This document shows, piece after piece, positions 9,092-17,811 of a stretch of DNA of 64,000 nt (the stretch's first letter is position 1; every line of letters starts with the position of its first letter). The stretch is from Bacillus_P idriensis_A (GTDB lineage: Bacteria > Bacillota > Bacilli > Bacillales > Bacillaceae): NCBI RefSeq assembly GCF_050483325.1, contig NZ_JBCMYF010000011.1:186001-250000 (forward strand). Reading direction: 5' to 3'. Made by a program: the position numbers and the translations under genes. The notes below the pieces were generated by a model. The model made no database searches. It saw only the letters and a program-made list of their open reading frames with translations, and was not told where the DNA came from.

Positions 9092-11306
9092 GAAATTAAT
9101 GGCTGGATTACTGGTTCTGATGATGCCGCTGCAGGCCTTTGCTGCTCCTGATGAGAAGAAAGAAGATCTATTAAAATACAGCTCAAGCGGGTTCACCCAG
9201 CCTGAGAAGCAAGTGAAGGAACAGGCTCAGTCAGGCACGGTTGAAGGGTTTGAGAAGGCTGCTGAAAATGAGAATCTCATTTTATATGTAAATGAAGAAT
9301 CTCTTGCTCTTAAAATACTGAATAAGAAAACAAAGTATATTTGGAATTCAGGCATCGATCAGGTTGAAGATGTCCGGCTCAATAAAACGTGGGAACAAAT
9401 GGCCCAGTCGGCGATCACAATTGAGTACAGCGACCGCCGCGGAAAAATCAAGTCAGAGAGCATTCAGACAAATGATTCACGGCCGAATGTGAAAATCAAA
9501 GATAACGGCTTCAGTGCCAAGGTTTATATGAATGGATCGAAAATCAGCCTTGAGCTGAGTGTCACGCTAGAAAAAGACAATATTGCCGTCAGCATCCCTG
9601 ATAAGGAGGTAAAAGAAGGGAAACGGAACAAGCTGATTTCGATGAAGGTCTATCCTTTCCTGGGGGCGGTAAATGGTGACGAACGGAATGGCTATATGTT
9701 TATTCCGGACGGAAGCGGTGCTCTTATCCGCTATGAAAAAGGCAGTAAAGCAGATGCTCCATTTAAAGGCGCTATATACGGCGCAGATGCGGGTTTTCAA
9801 AAGTCATCCGATAAAACAGAAGAAAAAACAGTTCCGGCTAAACAAATCAGCATGCCGGTGTTCGGAGCGGTGCACGGCATCAAGAAAAACGGGTTCGCTG
9901 CAGTAGTGGAAAAAGGTGCGGAGTACGGGGACATCCTTGCCTATCCGTCCGGCGTATCAACCGATTTTAACTGGACGGCCGCCCAATTCAACTACCGCTA
10001 TGAATATTACCAGCCGACAAGCAAAAGCATGAGCGGCACAAACGTTTACCAAAAAAATAAGAATGCATTTGATATCTCATTAAGATATTACTTTCTGTCC
10101 AATGAAAAGGCAGATTATGTCGGCATGGCCAAGCGCTATCAGGAGCATCTCATAGAAACGAAGCAGCTGACAAAAAAAGAAGACCGGGCAGAAGTGCGCC
10201 TAGAATTCCTGGGAAGTGAAACAAAAAAAGGGCTGTTCTGGGATTCGGTCATTCCAATGACACCTGTAGAAAAACTGCCTGCTTTTGCAAAAGAATTGAA
10301 AAAAGAAAAGGTTCTAGACATGTTCATGATTTACAAAGGCTGGTCAAAGGGCGGTTTGACAGGCACACTGCCTTCGAAGTTTCCGGTTGAGAAAAAGCTT
10401 GGAAGCAAAGGGGATGTGAGGGATTCCGCTGAAGCACTTGAAAATGAAAATGTCCCGCTGTTCTTCCAGACAGATTACACCAAGGCTTATGAAAATGCAG
10501 GAGGCTTCTCCGGAAGAAAAGATGTGAGCAAAAAGATCAGCTCTGAAACCATCTCTTACAAGAAGGATGATAAAACGTACTACTATTTATCACCGGACAA
10601 GTCTCTGAAAATAGCAAAAGAGGATCTCAAGCAATACAAAGAGTACGGCATGAAAAATGCAGCAGTGGATGGAAGCTCAACGATCCTTTTCTCTGATTAC
10701 ACAAAAGGGAACAGGTCCTCGAGAATTCAAACAGCACAAACGTATAACAAGTTATTTTCACAGCTTCATAAAGCGGGAGAGGTAGCACTCTATAACCCGA
10801 ATGCGTATGCATGGGGGCAAACAGACCGCTTTCTCGATGCTCCGATGACATCGTCAAATTATATCTTTGAAAGTGACACTGTGCCTTTTCTGCAAATTGT
10901 ATTGAAGGGCTATATTCCGTACTATGCAGAATTCTCAAATTTCCACTCGGATGCTAAGGACGATGTGCTGCGAATGATTGAATACGGGGCCTATCCATCT
11001 TTTTACCTGACGGATGAGCCGTCCCATTTACTGATGAAAACACCTTCTAAAGATCTTTATACATCGGAGTTTGACAGCTGGAAGGATGAAATCGTAAATC
11101 AGTATAAAATGATGCAGGACAGTCTTGGCGCAGTTGAAGGTGAAACCATTGAAAACCGTACTGTTCCGGCAGTCGGGATTGTAGAGGTCTCTTACTCAAA
11201 CGGCAAGACAATCATCGTGAATTACACGAACACGCCATACCGTGCAGGCGTCCATGAAATTCCTGCAAAAGGATTTATTGTAACCGATGGGGGGGATAAG
11301 CAGTGA
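9084..11306 (+). CDS. DUF5696-type exported protein
   Basis: A 740-residue secreted or membrane-tethered protein. The start is the GTG at 9084, eight bases after a perfect AGGAGGT (9069-9075); the frame is open further upstream to 8985, but that start lies inside the previous gene without a ribosome site. A signal peptide (VYKKLMAGLLVLMMPLQAFAA) ends near residue 21. The middle is beta-rich (about residues 75-240; YMFIPDGSGALIRY) and then alternates strands and helices (about 370-620; LDMFMIYKGWSKGG, MKNAAVDGSSTILFSDY, EVALYNPNAYAWG), followed by a C-terminal beta region (IVEVSYSNGKTIIVNYTN). That order recalls a beta-sandwich plus TIM-barrel glycosidase, but no catalytic residues can be assigned. 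Family name from recall; function unknown. Confidence 0.78.
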   Translation: MYKKLMAGLLVLMMPLQAFAAPDEKKEDLLKYSSSGFTQPEKQVKEQAQSGTVEGFEKAAENENLILYVNEESLALKILNKKTKYIWNSGIDQVEDVRLNKTWEQMAQSAITIEYSDRRGKIKSESIQTNDSRPNVKIKDNGFSAKVYMNGSKISLELSVTLEKDNIAVSIPDKEVKEGKRNKLISMKVYPFLGAVNGDERNGYMFIPDGSGALIRYEKGSKADAPFKGAIYGADAGFQKSSDKTEEKTVPAKQISMPVFGAVHGIKKNGFAAVVEKGAEYGDILAYPSGVSTDFNWTAAQFNYRYEYYQPTSKSMSGTNVYQKNKNAFDISLRYYFLSNEKADYVGMAKRYQEHLIETKQLTKKEDRAEVRLEFLGSETKKGLFWDSVIPMTPVEKLPAFAKELKKEKVLDMFMIYKGWSKGGLTGTLPSKFPVEKKLGSKGDVRDSAEALENENVPLFFQTDYTKAYENAGGFSGRKDVSKKISSETISYKKDDKTYYYLSPDKSLKIAKEDLKQYKEYGMKNAAVDGSSTILFSDYTKGNRSSRIQTAQTYNKLFSQLHKAGEVALYNPNAYAWGQTDRFLDAPMTSSNYIFESDTVPFLQIVLKGYIPYYAEFSNFHSDAKDDVLRMIEYGAYPSFYLTDEPSHLLMKTPSKDLYTSEFDSWKDEIVNQYKMMQDSLGAVEGETIENRTVPAVGIVEVSYSNGKTIIVNYTNTPYRAGVHEIPAKGFIVTDGGDKQ

Positions 11307-12166
11307 AGCCGTTACTGAAGTCAAAAAACAGCATGATCGGTTATCTCTTTATTTCTCCTTGGATTATCGGCTTTTTGGTTTTTACCGCCATTCCCATTTT
11401 TTATTCTTTATTCTTGAGCTTTCAGGAAGTCAAGATTACGACAGGTGGAATTGAAACGGAGTTCGTGAAATTTGAAAACTTCAAGTATGCTTTCGGAGTC
11501 GATGCCCTATTTTTAGAGTACATGGGAACGTATTTGAAGGAAATCATCATTTCCGTGCCAATCATCATTGTATTCTCTTTAATCATCGCGCTGTTGCTTA
11601 ATCAAAAAATTAAATTCCGCGGACTGTTCCGGACGATCTTTTTCCTGCCCGTCATCATCGCGAGCGGTCCCGTAATCAAAGAACTGATTGACCAGGGTGT
11701 CACAACGATTCCTTCTATCGAGCAGTATGCAATCTATGAAGTTCTGAATGCGAATCCGGATGCGTTTTTCAACGGCATTCTGCTTTACTTAATTAAAAAC
11801 CTGATTATGATTCTCTGGTTCTCAGGCGTGCAAATCTTAATTTTCCTTGCAGCCCTTCAAAAGATCGATAAACAGGTATATGAAGCGGCTAAAATCGACG
11901 GCGCTTCAAACTGGGAGTCATTCTGGAAAGTAACCCTTCCGAGCCTCGCACCTATGATTGTTGTGAATACGATTTATACGATCGTAACGTATTCCGTCTT
12001 TTCATTGAATCCGATCATCGGCCATATTCAAAAAAATATGTTCAAAGTTGATACAGGCTTTGGATATGCTTCAGCGCTGTCATGGATTTACTTTCTGACA
12101 ATCGCCGTCATTCTGGCGGCGGCTGTTGGCGCCATGACGTTAAAAGGAAAGAAAAGCTATACATAA
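11303..12166 (+). CDS. carbohydrate ABC transporter permease, MalF type (pair 2)
   Basis: A 287-residue permease. The GTG start overlaps the upstream TGA stop as GTGA, so translation is coupled to the DUF5696 gene. It has the typical first helix (MIGYLFISPWIIGFLVFTAI), further hydrophobic segments, and an EAA loop EAAKIDGASNWESFWKVTLP. It carries an extended loop between helices (about residues 130-160) not seen in the first MalF-type protein, so the two pairs are not recent duplicates. It forms the second permease pair with the next gene; whether it works with the lipoprotein, the large binding protein or DUF5696 is unknown. Confidence 0.92.
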   Translation: MKPLLKSKNSMIGYLFISPWIIGFLVFTAIPIFYSLFLSFQEVKITTGGIETEFVKFENFKYAFGVDALFLEYMGTYLKEIIISVPIIIVFSLIIALLLNQKIKFRGLFRTIFFLPVIIASGPVIKELIDQGVTTIPSIEQYAIYEVLNANPDAFFNGILLYLIKNLIMILWFSGVQILIFLAALQKIDKQVYEAAKIDGASNWESFWKVTLPSLAPMIVVNTIYTIVTYSVFSLNPIIGHIQKNMFKVDTGFGYASALSWIYFLTIAVILAAAVGAMTLKGKKSYT

Positions 12167-12178
12167 GGAGGAGCCGGC

Positions 12179-13120
12179 ATGAAACGTGAAAAGCTTGAGA
12201 ATAGTCTAGTAAAAATAAAACGCATTTTCATGGGGATGCAGGGAACAGATGGCCTGCTCTTTAAACTCCTCACATATGGCTTGCTGATTGGAATTGGTTT
12301 TGTTTATCTATATCCGCTTTTATACATGGGATCGTTCAGTTTTAAAAGCCTGGATGATCTGCTGAATCCATTGGTGAACTGGATTCCGACTGAACTTTAT
12401 CTTGGAAACTACGAAAAAGCGAATGAAGTGCTGAATTTCTTCTCCATACTGCTTGAAACATTATATGTAACGGTTTTGCCTGCTTTGGCGCAAACGGCCG
12501 TTGCAGCTGTCATTGGATACGGATTTGCAAGATTTGAGTTTAAAGGAAAAAAGGTGCTTTTCGTGCTTGTGCTTGCAACCTTTATCATTCCTCCTCAAGT
12601 TACGCTGATTCCGAGATACATCTTTTTCAATGAACTGAATATTCTTGGCAGTCTGCAGGCCTTTCTTTTGCCGGCAGCCTTCGGACAAGGGTTAAACAGT
12701 GCGATATTTATTTTGATTTTTTATCAGTTTTTCAGAATGGTGCCAAAAGCGCTTGAAGAGGCTGCACAAATCGATGGAGCAGGGCACTTGCGGATTTTCT
12801 TGACGATTGCCTTGCCAATGGCGGTACCGGCCGTCATTATTTCCTTTCTTTTCTCGTTTGTATGGTATTGGAATGAAACCTATTTGGCGGCAATCTACTT
12901 TGGAGATCAGCTCACAACACTACCGCTGCAGCTGCAGAAATTTGTGGCCACGTTCCAGAAGATGTTCCCGGCAGAAATGGGACTCTCAGGAAATCAATTA
13001 AATGAAGGAATCAAAATGGCCGGCACCGTGCTGTCTATTTTGCCGCTGTTAATTGTTTACTTTATTACCCAGCGCTGGTTTGTCGAGGGCGTCGACCGTT
13101 CAGGTATTACAGGAGAATAA
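12179..13120 (+). CDS. carbohydrate ABC transporter permease, MalG type (pair 2)
   Basis: A 313-residue permease of the MalG class beginning 12 nt after the previous stop behind AAGGAGGAG. It has a longer N-terminal cytoplasmic stretch than the first MalG-type protein, then membrane helices (LLIGIGFVYLYPLLYMGSFS), a MalG-type extracellular loop (PTELYLGNYEKANEVL) and the EAA loop EAAQIDGAGHLRIFLTIALP. It ends with the QRWFVEGVDRSGITG tail common in this family. Partner of the preceding MalF-type permease. No ATPase gene follows; the locus moves directly to intracellular glycosidases. Confidence 0.92.
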   Translation: MKREKLENSLVKIKRIFMGMQGTDGLLFKLLTYGLLIGIGFVYLYPLLYMGSFSFKSLDDLLNPLVNWIPTELYLGNYEKANEVLNFFSILLETLYVTVLPALAQTAVAAVIGYGFARFEFKGKKVLFVLVLATFIIPPQVTLIPRYIFFNELNILGSLQAFLLPAAFGQGLNSAIFILIFYQFFRMVPKALEEAAQIDGAGHLRIFLTIALPMAVPAVIISFLFSFVWYWNETYLAAIYFGDQLTTLPLQLQKFVATFQKMFPAEMGLSGNQLNEGIKMAGTVLSILPLLIVYFITQRWFVEGVDRSGITGE

Positions 13121-13138
13121 CAAGGGGGAACTTTGACT

Positions 13139-14344
13139 ATGAACAAGTATGAAATCGTTGCGAAAGAAGCAAAAGGATGTTTTGATTTTTTTTGGAAGGA
13201 AGCGAACACAGACCCTGAAAGTCCTGGATATGGCTTGATTCTCGATCAATCCGCGAATAAAAAAGTGGCAAGTATTGCCTCTGTCGGTTTCGGATTATCA
13301 GCGATCATTATCGGCATTGAAAAAGGCTGGATTACGTACGAGCAGGGATTTGAGAGAACAAGAGGCACGCTTCACACATTTTTGCACAATGTGGAACACG
13401 AAGGCGGATTCTTTTATCATTTTCTGAATATGGAAACAGCCAAAAAGAATGAAGAATTCTATGACTGTGCATCCATTATTGATACCTCGCTCTTTTTGAA
13501 CGGGGCCATTACGTCTGCTGAGTATTTCGGCGGAGAGATCAAAGAGCTGTTTGAGCAAATCTATCAGCGCGTTAACTGGAATATGTATTATGACAAAGAA
13601 AAGAATCAGTTTTACATGGGCTACAGACCGGAATCAGGCGGCTTCGGCCACTGGGATATGTATGCAGAGCAAATGATGCAGTATATTCTTGGCGTTGCCT
13701 CTCCGACTCACGCCGTGCCGGCTGAAATCTATCAGGGCTTTGAGCGCAGGCTTGGCAAATACGGGGAGTATGAGTTCTATAATTGCCCAGGAGGAAGTCT
13801 CTTTACCCATCAATATTCCCACGCATGGTTTTCTTTTGAAGGATATGTGGATGGGGATGGAATCGACTGGTTTGAGAATTCCGTTAAGGCGAGCCTTGCA
13901 AACCGAAAGTACTGCATAGATAATCCGGATGGCCTGAAAACGTTCCATAAGGATTCATGGGGCCTGACGGCTTGTGCGACACCTAAAGGATACGGCACAC
14001 CGGGCACACCTCCATATCATCCTGATGTTCAGAAAGAAAATGATGGGACAGTCGCTCCGGCTGGTGCTGCAGGATCCATTGTGTTTACAAAAGAAGAATC
14101 GATTGATGCCATGAATTATTTCTACAATCACCATCCAAAGCTTTGGGGTGAATACGGTTTCCAGGATGCCTATAACCTCGATGTAAGCCCTGAATGGTAT
14201 GCAGATCATGTTATCGGCATCGATAAGGGAATTACGCTTTTGATGATTGAAAACGAACAATCCGGATTAATCTGGGATTTATATATGAAAAATGAGCATG
14301 TGAAGCGCGGAGCTGCCATGCTTAACTGGAAAAAGAAAAACTAG
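13139..14344 (+). CDS. glycoamylase-family (PF10091, GH144-like) intracellular glycosidase
   Basis: A 401-residue enzyme without a signal peptide, so cytoplasmic. The ATG at 13139 lies about 10 bases after AAGGGGG; a TTG at 13133 is also in frame but too close. Conserved blocks recall the glycoamylase family: an N-terminal DFFWKEAN helix, ASIASVGFGLSAIIIG, QYSHAWFSFEGYVDGDGID, WGLTACATPKGYGTPG, DGTVAPAGAAGSIVFTKEES and VIGIDKGITLLMIENEQSG. Characterised members of this superfamily include GH144 endo-beta-1,2-glucanases, but the family is wider and the substrate here is not proven. The position after two permease pairs suggests it cleaves oligosaccharides imported by the locus, upstream of the GH35 enzyme. 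Confidence 0.8.
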   Translation: MNKYEIVAKEAKGCFDFFWKEANTDPESPGYGLILDQSANKKVASIASVGFGLSAIIIGIEKGWITYEQGFERTRGTLHTFLHNVEHEGGFFYHFLNMETAKKNEEFYDCASIIDTSLFLNGAITSAEYFGGEIKELFEQIYQRVNWNMYYDKEKNQFYMGYRPESGGFGHWDMYAEQMMQYILGVASPTHAVPAEIYQGFERRLGKYGEYEFYNCPGGSLFTHQYSHAWFSFEGYVDGDGIDWFENSVKASLANRKYCIDNPDGLKTFHKDSWGLTACATPKGYGTPGTPPYHPDVQKENDGTVAPAGAAGSIVFTKEESIDAMNYFYNHHPKLWGEYGFQDAYNLDVSPEWYADHVIGIDKGITLLMIENEQSGLIWDLYMKNEHVKRGAAMLNWKKKN

Positions 14345-14363
14345 TTTAAAAGGGGATGGCAGA

Positions 14364-16775
14364 ATGATTGAAATCAAGAATAAGCAAATTATGATTGATG
14401 GCAAGCCTGAGCTGCTGATGTGCGGCGAAATTCATTACTACCGGCTCGACCGCGGTGACTGGCAGGACCGCATCGATAAGCTGAAGCAATCAGGATGCAA
14501 TGCGGTCGCTACTTATGTTCCCTGGCTTTGCCACGAACCATCAGAAGGCGAATTCGATTTAACGGGCAAAACAAGGCCGGAGCTTGATCTCGCAGCCTAC
14601 ATTGATCTCTGTAAAGAAAATGGCCTTTATTTCTTCGTGCGTCCGGGTCCCTTCATTATGGCTGAAATGAAAAATGAAGGCCTGCCATACTGGGTCTATG
14701 AAAAGCATCCTGAAATCATCCCTTCCGGCTGGGACGGAAATCCTGCAACAACAAAGACAGTCGACTATCTTGCACCCGGCTTTTTAAAAGATGTCCGCAA
14801 TTGGTATAAAGCGGTTATGGAAATCGTCACTCCGCGCCTTCATACAAATGGCGGCAATATTATTGCGTTTCAGCTTGATAATGAAGTTGGCATGCTTTCA
14901 TGGGTCAGCAACTGTCCGGATTTAACCGATCATCTTCTTCAAGATTTTAGGCACTGGCTGAAAAATCGCTATGACAGCAGCATGCTTTTAGCCAGATATC
15001 CGTTTGATTTAAATGATCATGAGACTGCGAACAGCCTTTTGCGCTCACCTCAGGAAGAGTTCGCCGGTGAACTGCTTCATGATCTTGGTTATTATATGAG
15101 AAACCGCTTTGCCCGTTATATCGCTGTTTTGCGTGAATACGCGGAAGAATTCGGCGCGCGGGATATCCCATTTGTCGTAAATATTCATGGAACAGGCGGA
15201 GGACGAGGCTTTACTTATCCAATCGGGATCAGCCAGCTCTATGAATCGTATACTCAGGCGCCTGGGTACATCTCAGGATCTGATATTTATTTCGGAGACC
15301 TGGACATGAATACGTTTCAGGATCTCTATTTAATAAATGGTTTTATGGACAGTGTGCATCTCGAAGATCAGCCGCTGACATCTGTTGAGTTCAACTGCGG
15401 GGACGGAAACTTCGGAAATACCTTTGGCGGCCGCTACGATCCGTCTGCGGTCGATTTTAAAACGAGAATGTGTGTAGCACAAGGCAATCGTCTCATTAAC
15501 TATTATTTATTTGCCGGCGGGAAAAACTACCGCTTTGATACAGAGCTTAAGGACGGGAATGACCGCGTTGCTTTTACAGGCGAGCATCACGGCTTTGCTG
15601 CACCTGTGGGACCAGAAGGGAAGCTTAACTACACGTATCCGAAAATGGCAAGCGTGATTCAGGCGATGATGGCTGTATCGGACAAAATCGCAGCTATGAA
15701 CGAGGAGCATGATGAGGTTTCTTTTGCCTTTATTCCGGACTACTATATGACCGAGTACCGCTATCCAAACAGCAAACTCATGGAGGACATTGTTCGGAAC
15801 CTTGAAGCGAACCGTGCCTCAGGCTCTTGGGAAATCATGGCCCGCTCGATGCTCCTGCTTGGATACCGCTTTACATCTGCGGACATTCAAAATAGAGAAC
15901 TGACACCGGCTAAAACAAAGGTGCTTGCTCTTCCTTCAGCAAGATACATGTCAGCTGATATTCAGAAGAAGCTTGTCACATACATGAATGAAGGAGGCCG
16001 CATTCTCCTTTACGGGGAAGTGCCGATGTTTGATATGGAAGGCAAGCCTTGTACAATCCTTGCTGATACACTCGGCGTAAAAGAAAAAAGTATTCACCGC
16101 GATTCGGGAAGTTATTTCCTTTCTCTACAGGCAGAAAATTGGGCAGCAGGCAGGCCTGAGGTTCGCTCCCATTTCGCACAAGTATTCGACGCGGGAGATA
16201 CCACTCCGATTCTGAAAGTGTACGGGACAGATGAAGTCTGCGGATTTGAAGCGCGCGTTGGAGACGGGACAGCTGTCGTTCTCAGCACAGCCTATCCTTG
16301 TGACCTCACATTCTTTAAAATGATATTTGAACAATTAGGTGTCACTCCAAAGCTTGTTCACGATTGCGAAGAGCATGGCATCTTCATGACATCGACAGCA
16401 AATGAAGCGGGAGAACGGTTTATTCACCTCCTAAATCTTGACGGATTTGACAAAAATGTTCACATCTATGATCAAGGCGAAGTCATGTTTGAAGGAAAAG
16501 AAATCGTGCTCGGACGAAAAGAAGGGCTGATGCTGCCTGTTCAGCTTGAGGTTGAGGTCGGAAAAATTGTCTTTTCAACTGCTGAAATCGTTGGACGTTC
16601 AGAGAACGCGATCGTGTTCAGGCTGACTCAGCCGGAGGACATCATCGTTTTTGAAACAGACCGTGACATCCTGTCCAGTGAAGAGTACGAAGTTGCAAGC
16701 AGCGGAAATCAGAAGACAGTGAGATCTAAGAAACACAGCAGAGTGGACGATCAATTGAGAGTTCTGTTTGCATGA
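14364..16775 (+). CDS. GH35-family glycosidase (beta-galactosidase-like), cytoplasmic
   Basis: An 803-residue glycoside hydrolase family 35 protein with no export signal. The N-terminus is characteristic (IMIDGKPELLMCGEIHYYRL, then GCNAVATYVPWLCHEPSEGE and FFVRPGPFIMAEM). Predicted acid/base is Glu174 in FQLDNEVG and predicted nucleophile is Glu342 in SVEFNCGDGN; the residues around both differ from those of classical GH35 enzymes, so the sugar specificity may differ from simple beta-galactosides. A C-terminal beta-rich region (about 560-803) carries accessory domains. It starts 20 nt after the glycoamylase-family gene behind AAAGGGGATGG and is the last gene before a strong terminator, so it closes the carbohydrate operon. 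Confidence 0.88.
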   Translation: MIEIKNKQIMIDGKPELLMCGEIHYYRLDRGDWQDRIDKLKQSGCNAVATYVPWLCHEPSEGEFDLTGKTRPELDLAAYIDLCKENGLYFFVRPGPFIMAEMKNEGLPYWVYEKHPEIIPSGWDGNPATTKTVDYLAPGFLKDVRNWYKAVMEIVTPRLHTNGGNIIAFQLDNEVGMLSWVSNCPDLTDHLLQDFRHWLKNRYDSSMLLARYPFDLNDHETANSLLRSPQEEFAGELLHDLGYYMRNRFARYIAVLREYAEEFGARDIPFVVNIHGTGGGRGFTYPIGISQLYESYTQAPGYISGSDIYFGDLDMNTFQDLYLINGFMDSVHLEDQPLTSVEFNCGDGNFGNTFGGRYDPSAVDFKTRMCVAQGNRLINYYLFAGGKNYRFDTELKDGNDRVAFTGEHHGFAAPVGPEGKLNYTYPKMASVIQAMMAVSDKIAAMNEEHDEVSFAFIPDYYMTEYRYPNSKLMEDIVRNLEANRASGSWEIMARSMLLLGYRFTSADIQNRELTPAKTKVLALPSARYMSADIQKKLVTYMNEGGRILLYGEVPMFDMEGKPCTILADTLGVKEKSIHRDSGSYFLSLQAENWAAGRPEVRSHFAQVFDAGDTTPILKVYGTDEVCGFEARVGDGTAVVLSTAYPCDLTFFKMIFEQLGVTPKLVHDCEEHGIFMTSTANEAGERFIHLLNLDGFDKNVHIYDQGEVMFEGKEIVLGRKEGLMLPVQLEVEVGKIVFSTAEIVGRSENAIVFRLTQPEDIIVFETDRDILSSEEYEVASSGNQKTVRSKKHSRVDDQLRVLFA

Positions 16776-16803
16776 AAAAAGCCCGCATAGCGCGGGCTTT
16801 TTC
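16776..16803 (+). terminator. Rho-independent terminator of the carbohydrate operon
   Basis: GCCCGC-ATAGC... GCGGGC stem (16782-16787 with 16793-16798) flanked by an A run and followed by TTTTT, immediately after the GH35 stop codon. Confidence 0.92.
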
Positions 16804-16849
16804 AGTGTGTTCGCATGTCAAAGACATAGCCGGTTTTCCATATATGTAC

Positions 16850-17038
16850 TCATCCCTCGTCGCTTAGACGCTTTCCGTTCACCGCATAATGATTCTTGCT
16901 CATCTCCTCAATGAAAACCGCAATTTTTTCTGGCTGAGCACCTGTAGTTTCAGATACAGCAGCCGTTACTTTTTCGACTAGAGCCTTTTTTTGTTCTTCT
17001 GTGCGGCCTTCGAGCATTTTTACTGTTACATATGGCAT
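16850..17038 (-). CDS. ywhB: 4-oxalocrotonate tautomerase family protein
   Basis: A 62-residue protein, the normal size for 4-oxalocrotonate tautomerases. After removal of Met the N-terminal residue is the catalytic Pro (MPYVTVKMLEG), and the motif EGRTEEQKKALVEKVT is typical. The enzyme class interconverts enol and keto forms of unsaturated diacids; the physiological substrate in Bacillus is not established. A ribosome site (AAAGGAGAG on the - strand) precedes the ATG. It is divergent from ywhC, the same arrangement as in B. subtilis, with a shared 95-bp region in which AGTATACT could act as an overlapping -10 for both. Confidence 0.92.
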   Translation of the reverse strand: MPYVTVKMLEGRTEEQKKALVEKVTAAVSETTGAQPEKIAVFIEEMSKNHYAVNGKRLSDEG

Positions 17039-17133
17039 GTTGATCTCTCCTTTTTCTATCGTAGATGGATTCTTCTATAGTATACTTGATGGAGAATAGA
17101 ATGTTTAGCGAACCCGCTTATAAAGGAGAATGA

Positions 17134-17799
17134 TTGGTGGAGTTTTTGGCGTTTGATTTAGAGCTTATACCGTATGTGGTGATTGTTTTGGCGATTGCGT
17201 TTACGGTTCATGAATTTGCACATGCTTATGTAGCATATAAATTTGGAGACCCCACGGCAAAGGATCAGGGGAGGCTGACGCTGTCGCCGCTCGCCCATCT
17301 TGATCCGATCGGAACCCTGCTGATCTTCATTGCCGGCTTTGGCTGGGCAAAACCGGTGCCTGTGAATCGTTTGTATTTTAAAAATCCGCGACTTGCGGGA
17401 GTTCTGGTTTCTGTGGCAGGACCGCTCAGCAATCTGGTCATCGCTTTTATTGGGCTTGCTGTTTGGTATATACTTTTAAGTACAGGTGCGCTATCTTCTT
17501 TATCATCTGGGACTGCGGAGAGCCTGCAGCAGTTTTTCAACATCTTAATCTTTTTGAATATTACGCTGTTCATTTTTAATCTTTTTCCGTTTCCGCCGCT
17601 TGATGGATACCGGATTATTGAAGATCTGGCGCCTTCAGGCATCCGGGCTAAAATGACGCAGTTTGAAAGCTACGGTATGGTTGTTTTTTTAATTTTAGTA
17701 CTGACACCGCTGGATAAATACACGATACAGCCTGCATTCTCATATGGGACTGATATCGTGATGACTGTTTTTGAATCGATACTTAACCCGTTTTTCTAG
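17134..17799 (+). CDS. ywhC: site-2 protease family membrane protein
   Basis: A 221-residue integral membrane protein of the M50 metalloprotease group. The zinc-binding HEFAH motif is in the first membrane helix (FTVHEFAHAYVAYKFGDPTA), and the second active-site element NLFPFPPLDGYRI is present in a later helix; a central VSVAGPLSNLVIAF helix is also typical. Such proteases cut substrates within the membrane. Start is TTG at 17134 or GTG at 17137; both follow AAAGGAG (17122-17128) and the sequence does not decide between them. The gene runs directly into ywhD, whose ribosome site overlaps its stop codon. Confidence 0.9.
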   Translation: MVEFLAFDLELIPYVVIVLAIAFTVHEFAHAYVAYKFGDPTAKDQGRLTLSPLAHLDPIGTLLIFIAGFGWAKPVPVNRLYFKNPRLAGVLVSVAGPLSNLVIAFIGLAVWYILLSTGALSSLSSGTAESLQQFFNILIFLNITLFIFNLFPFPPLDGYRIIEDLAPSGIRAKMTQFESYGMVVFLILVLTPLDKYTIQPAFSYGTDIVMTVFESILNPFF

Positions 17800-17811
17800 G
17801 AGGTCATTTTT

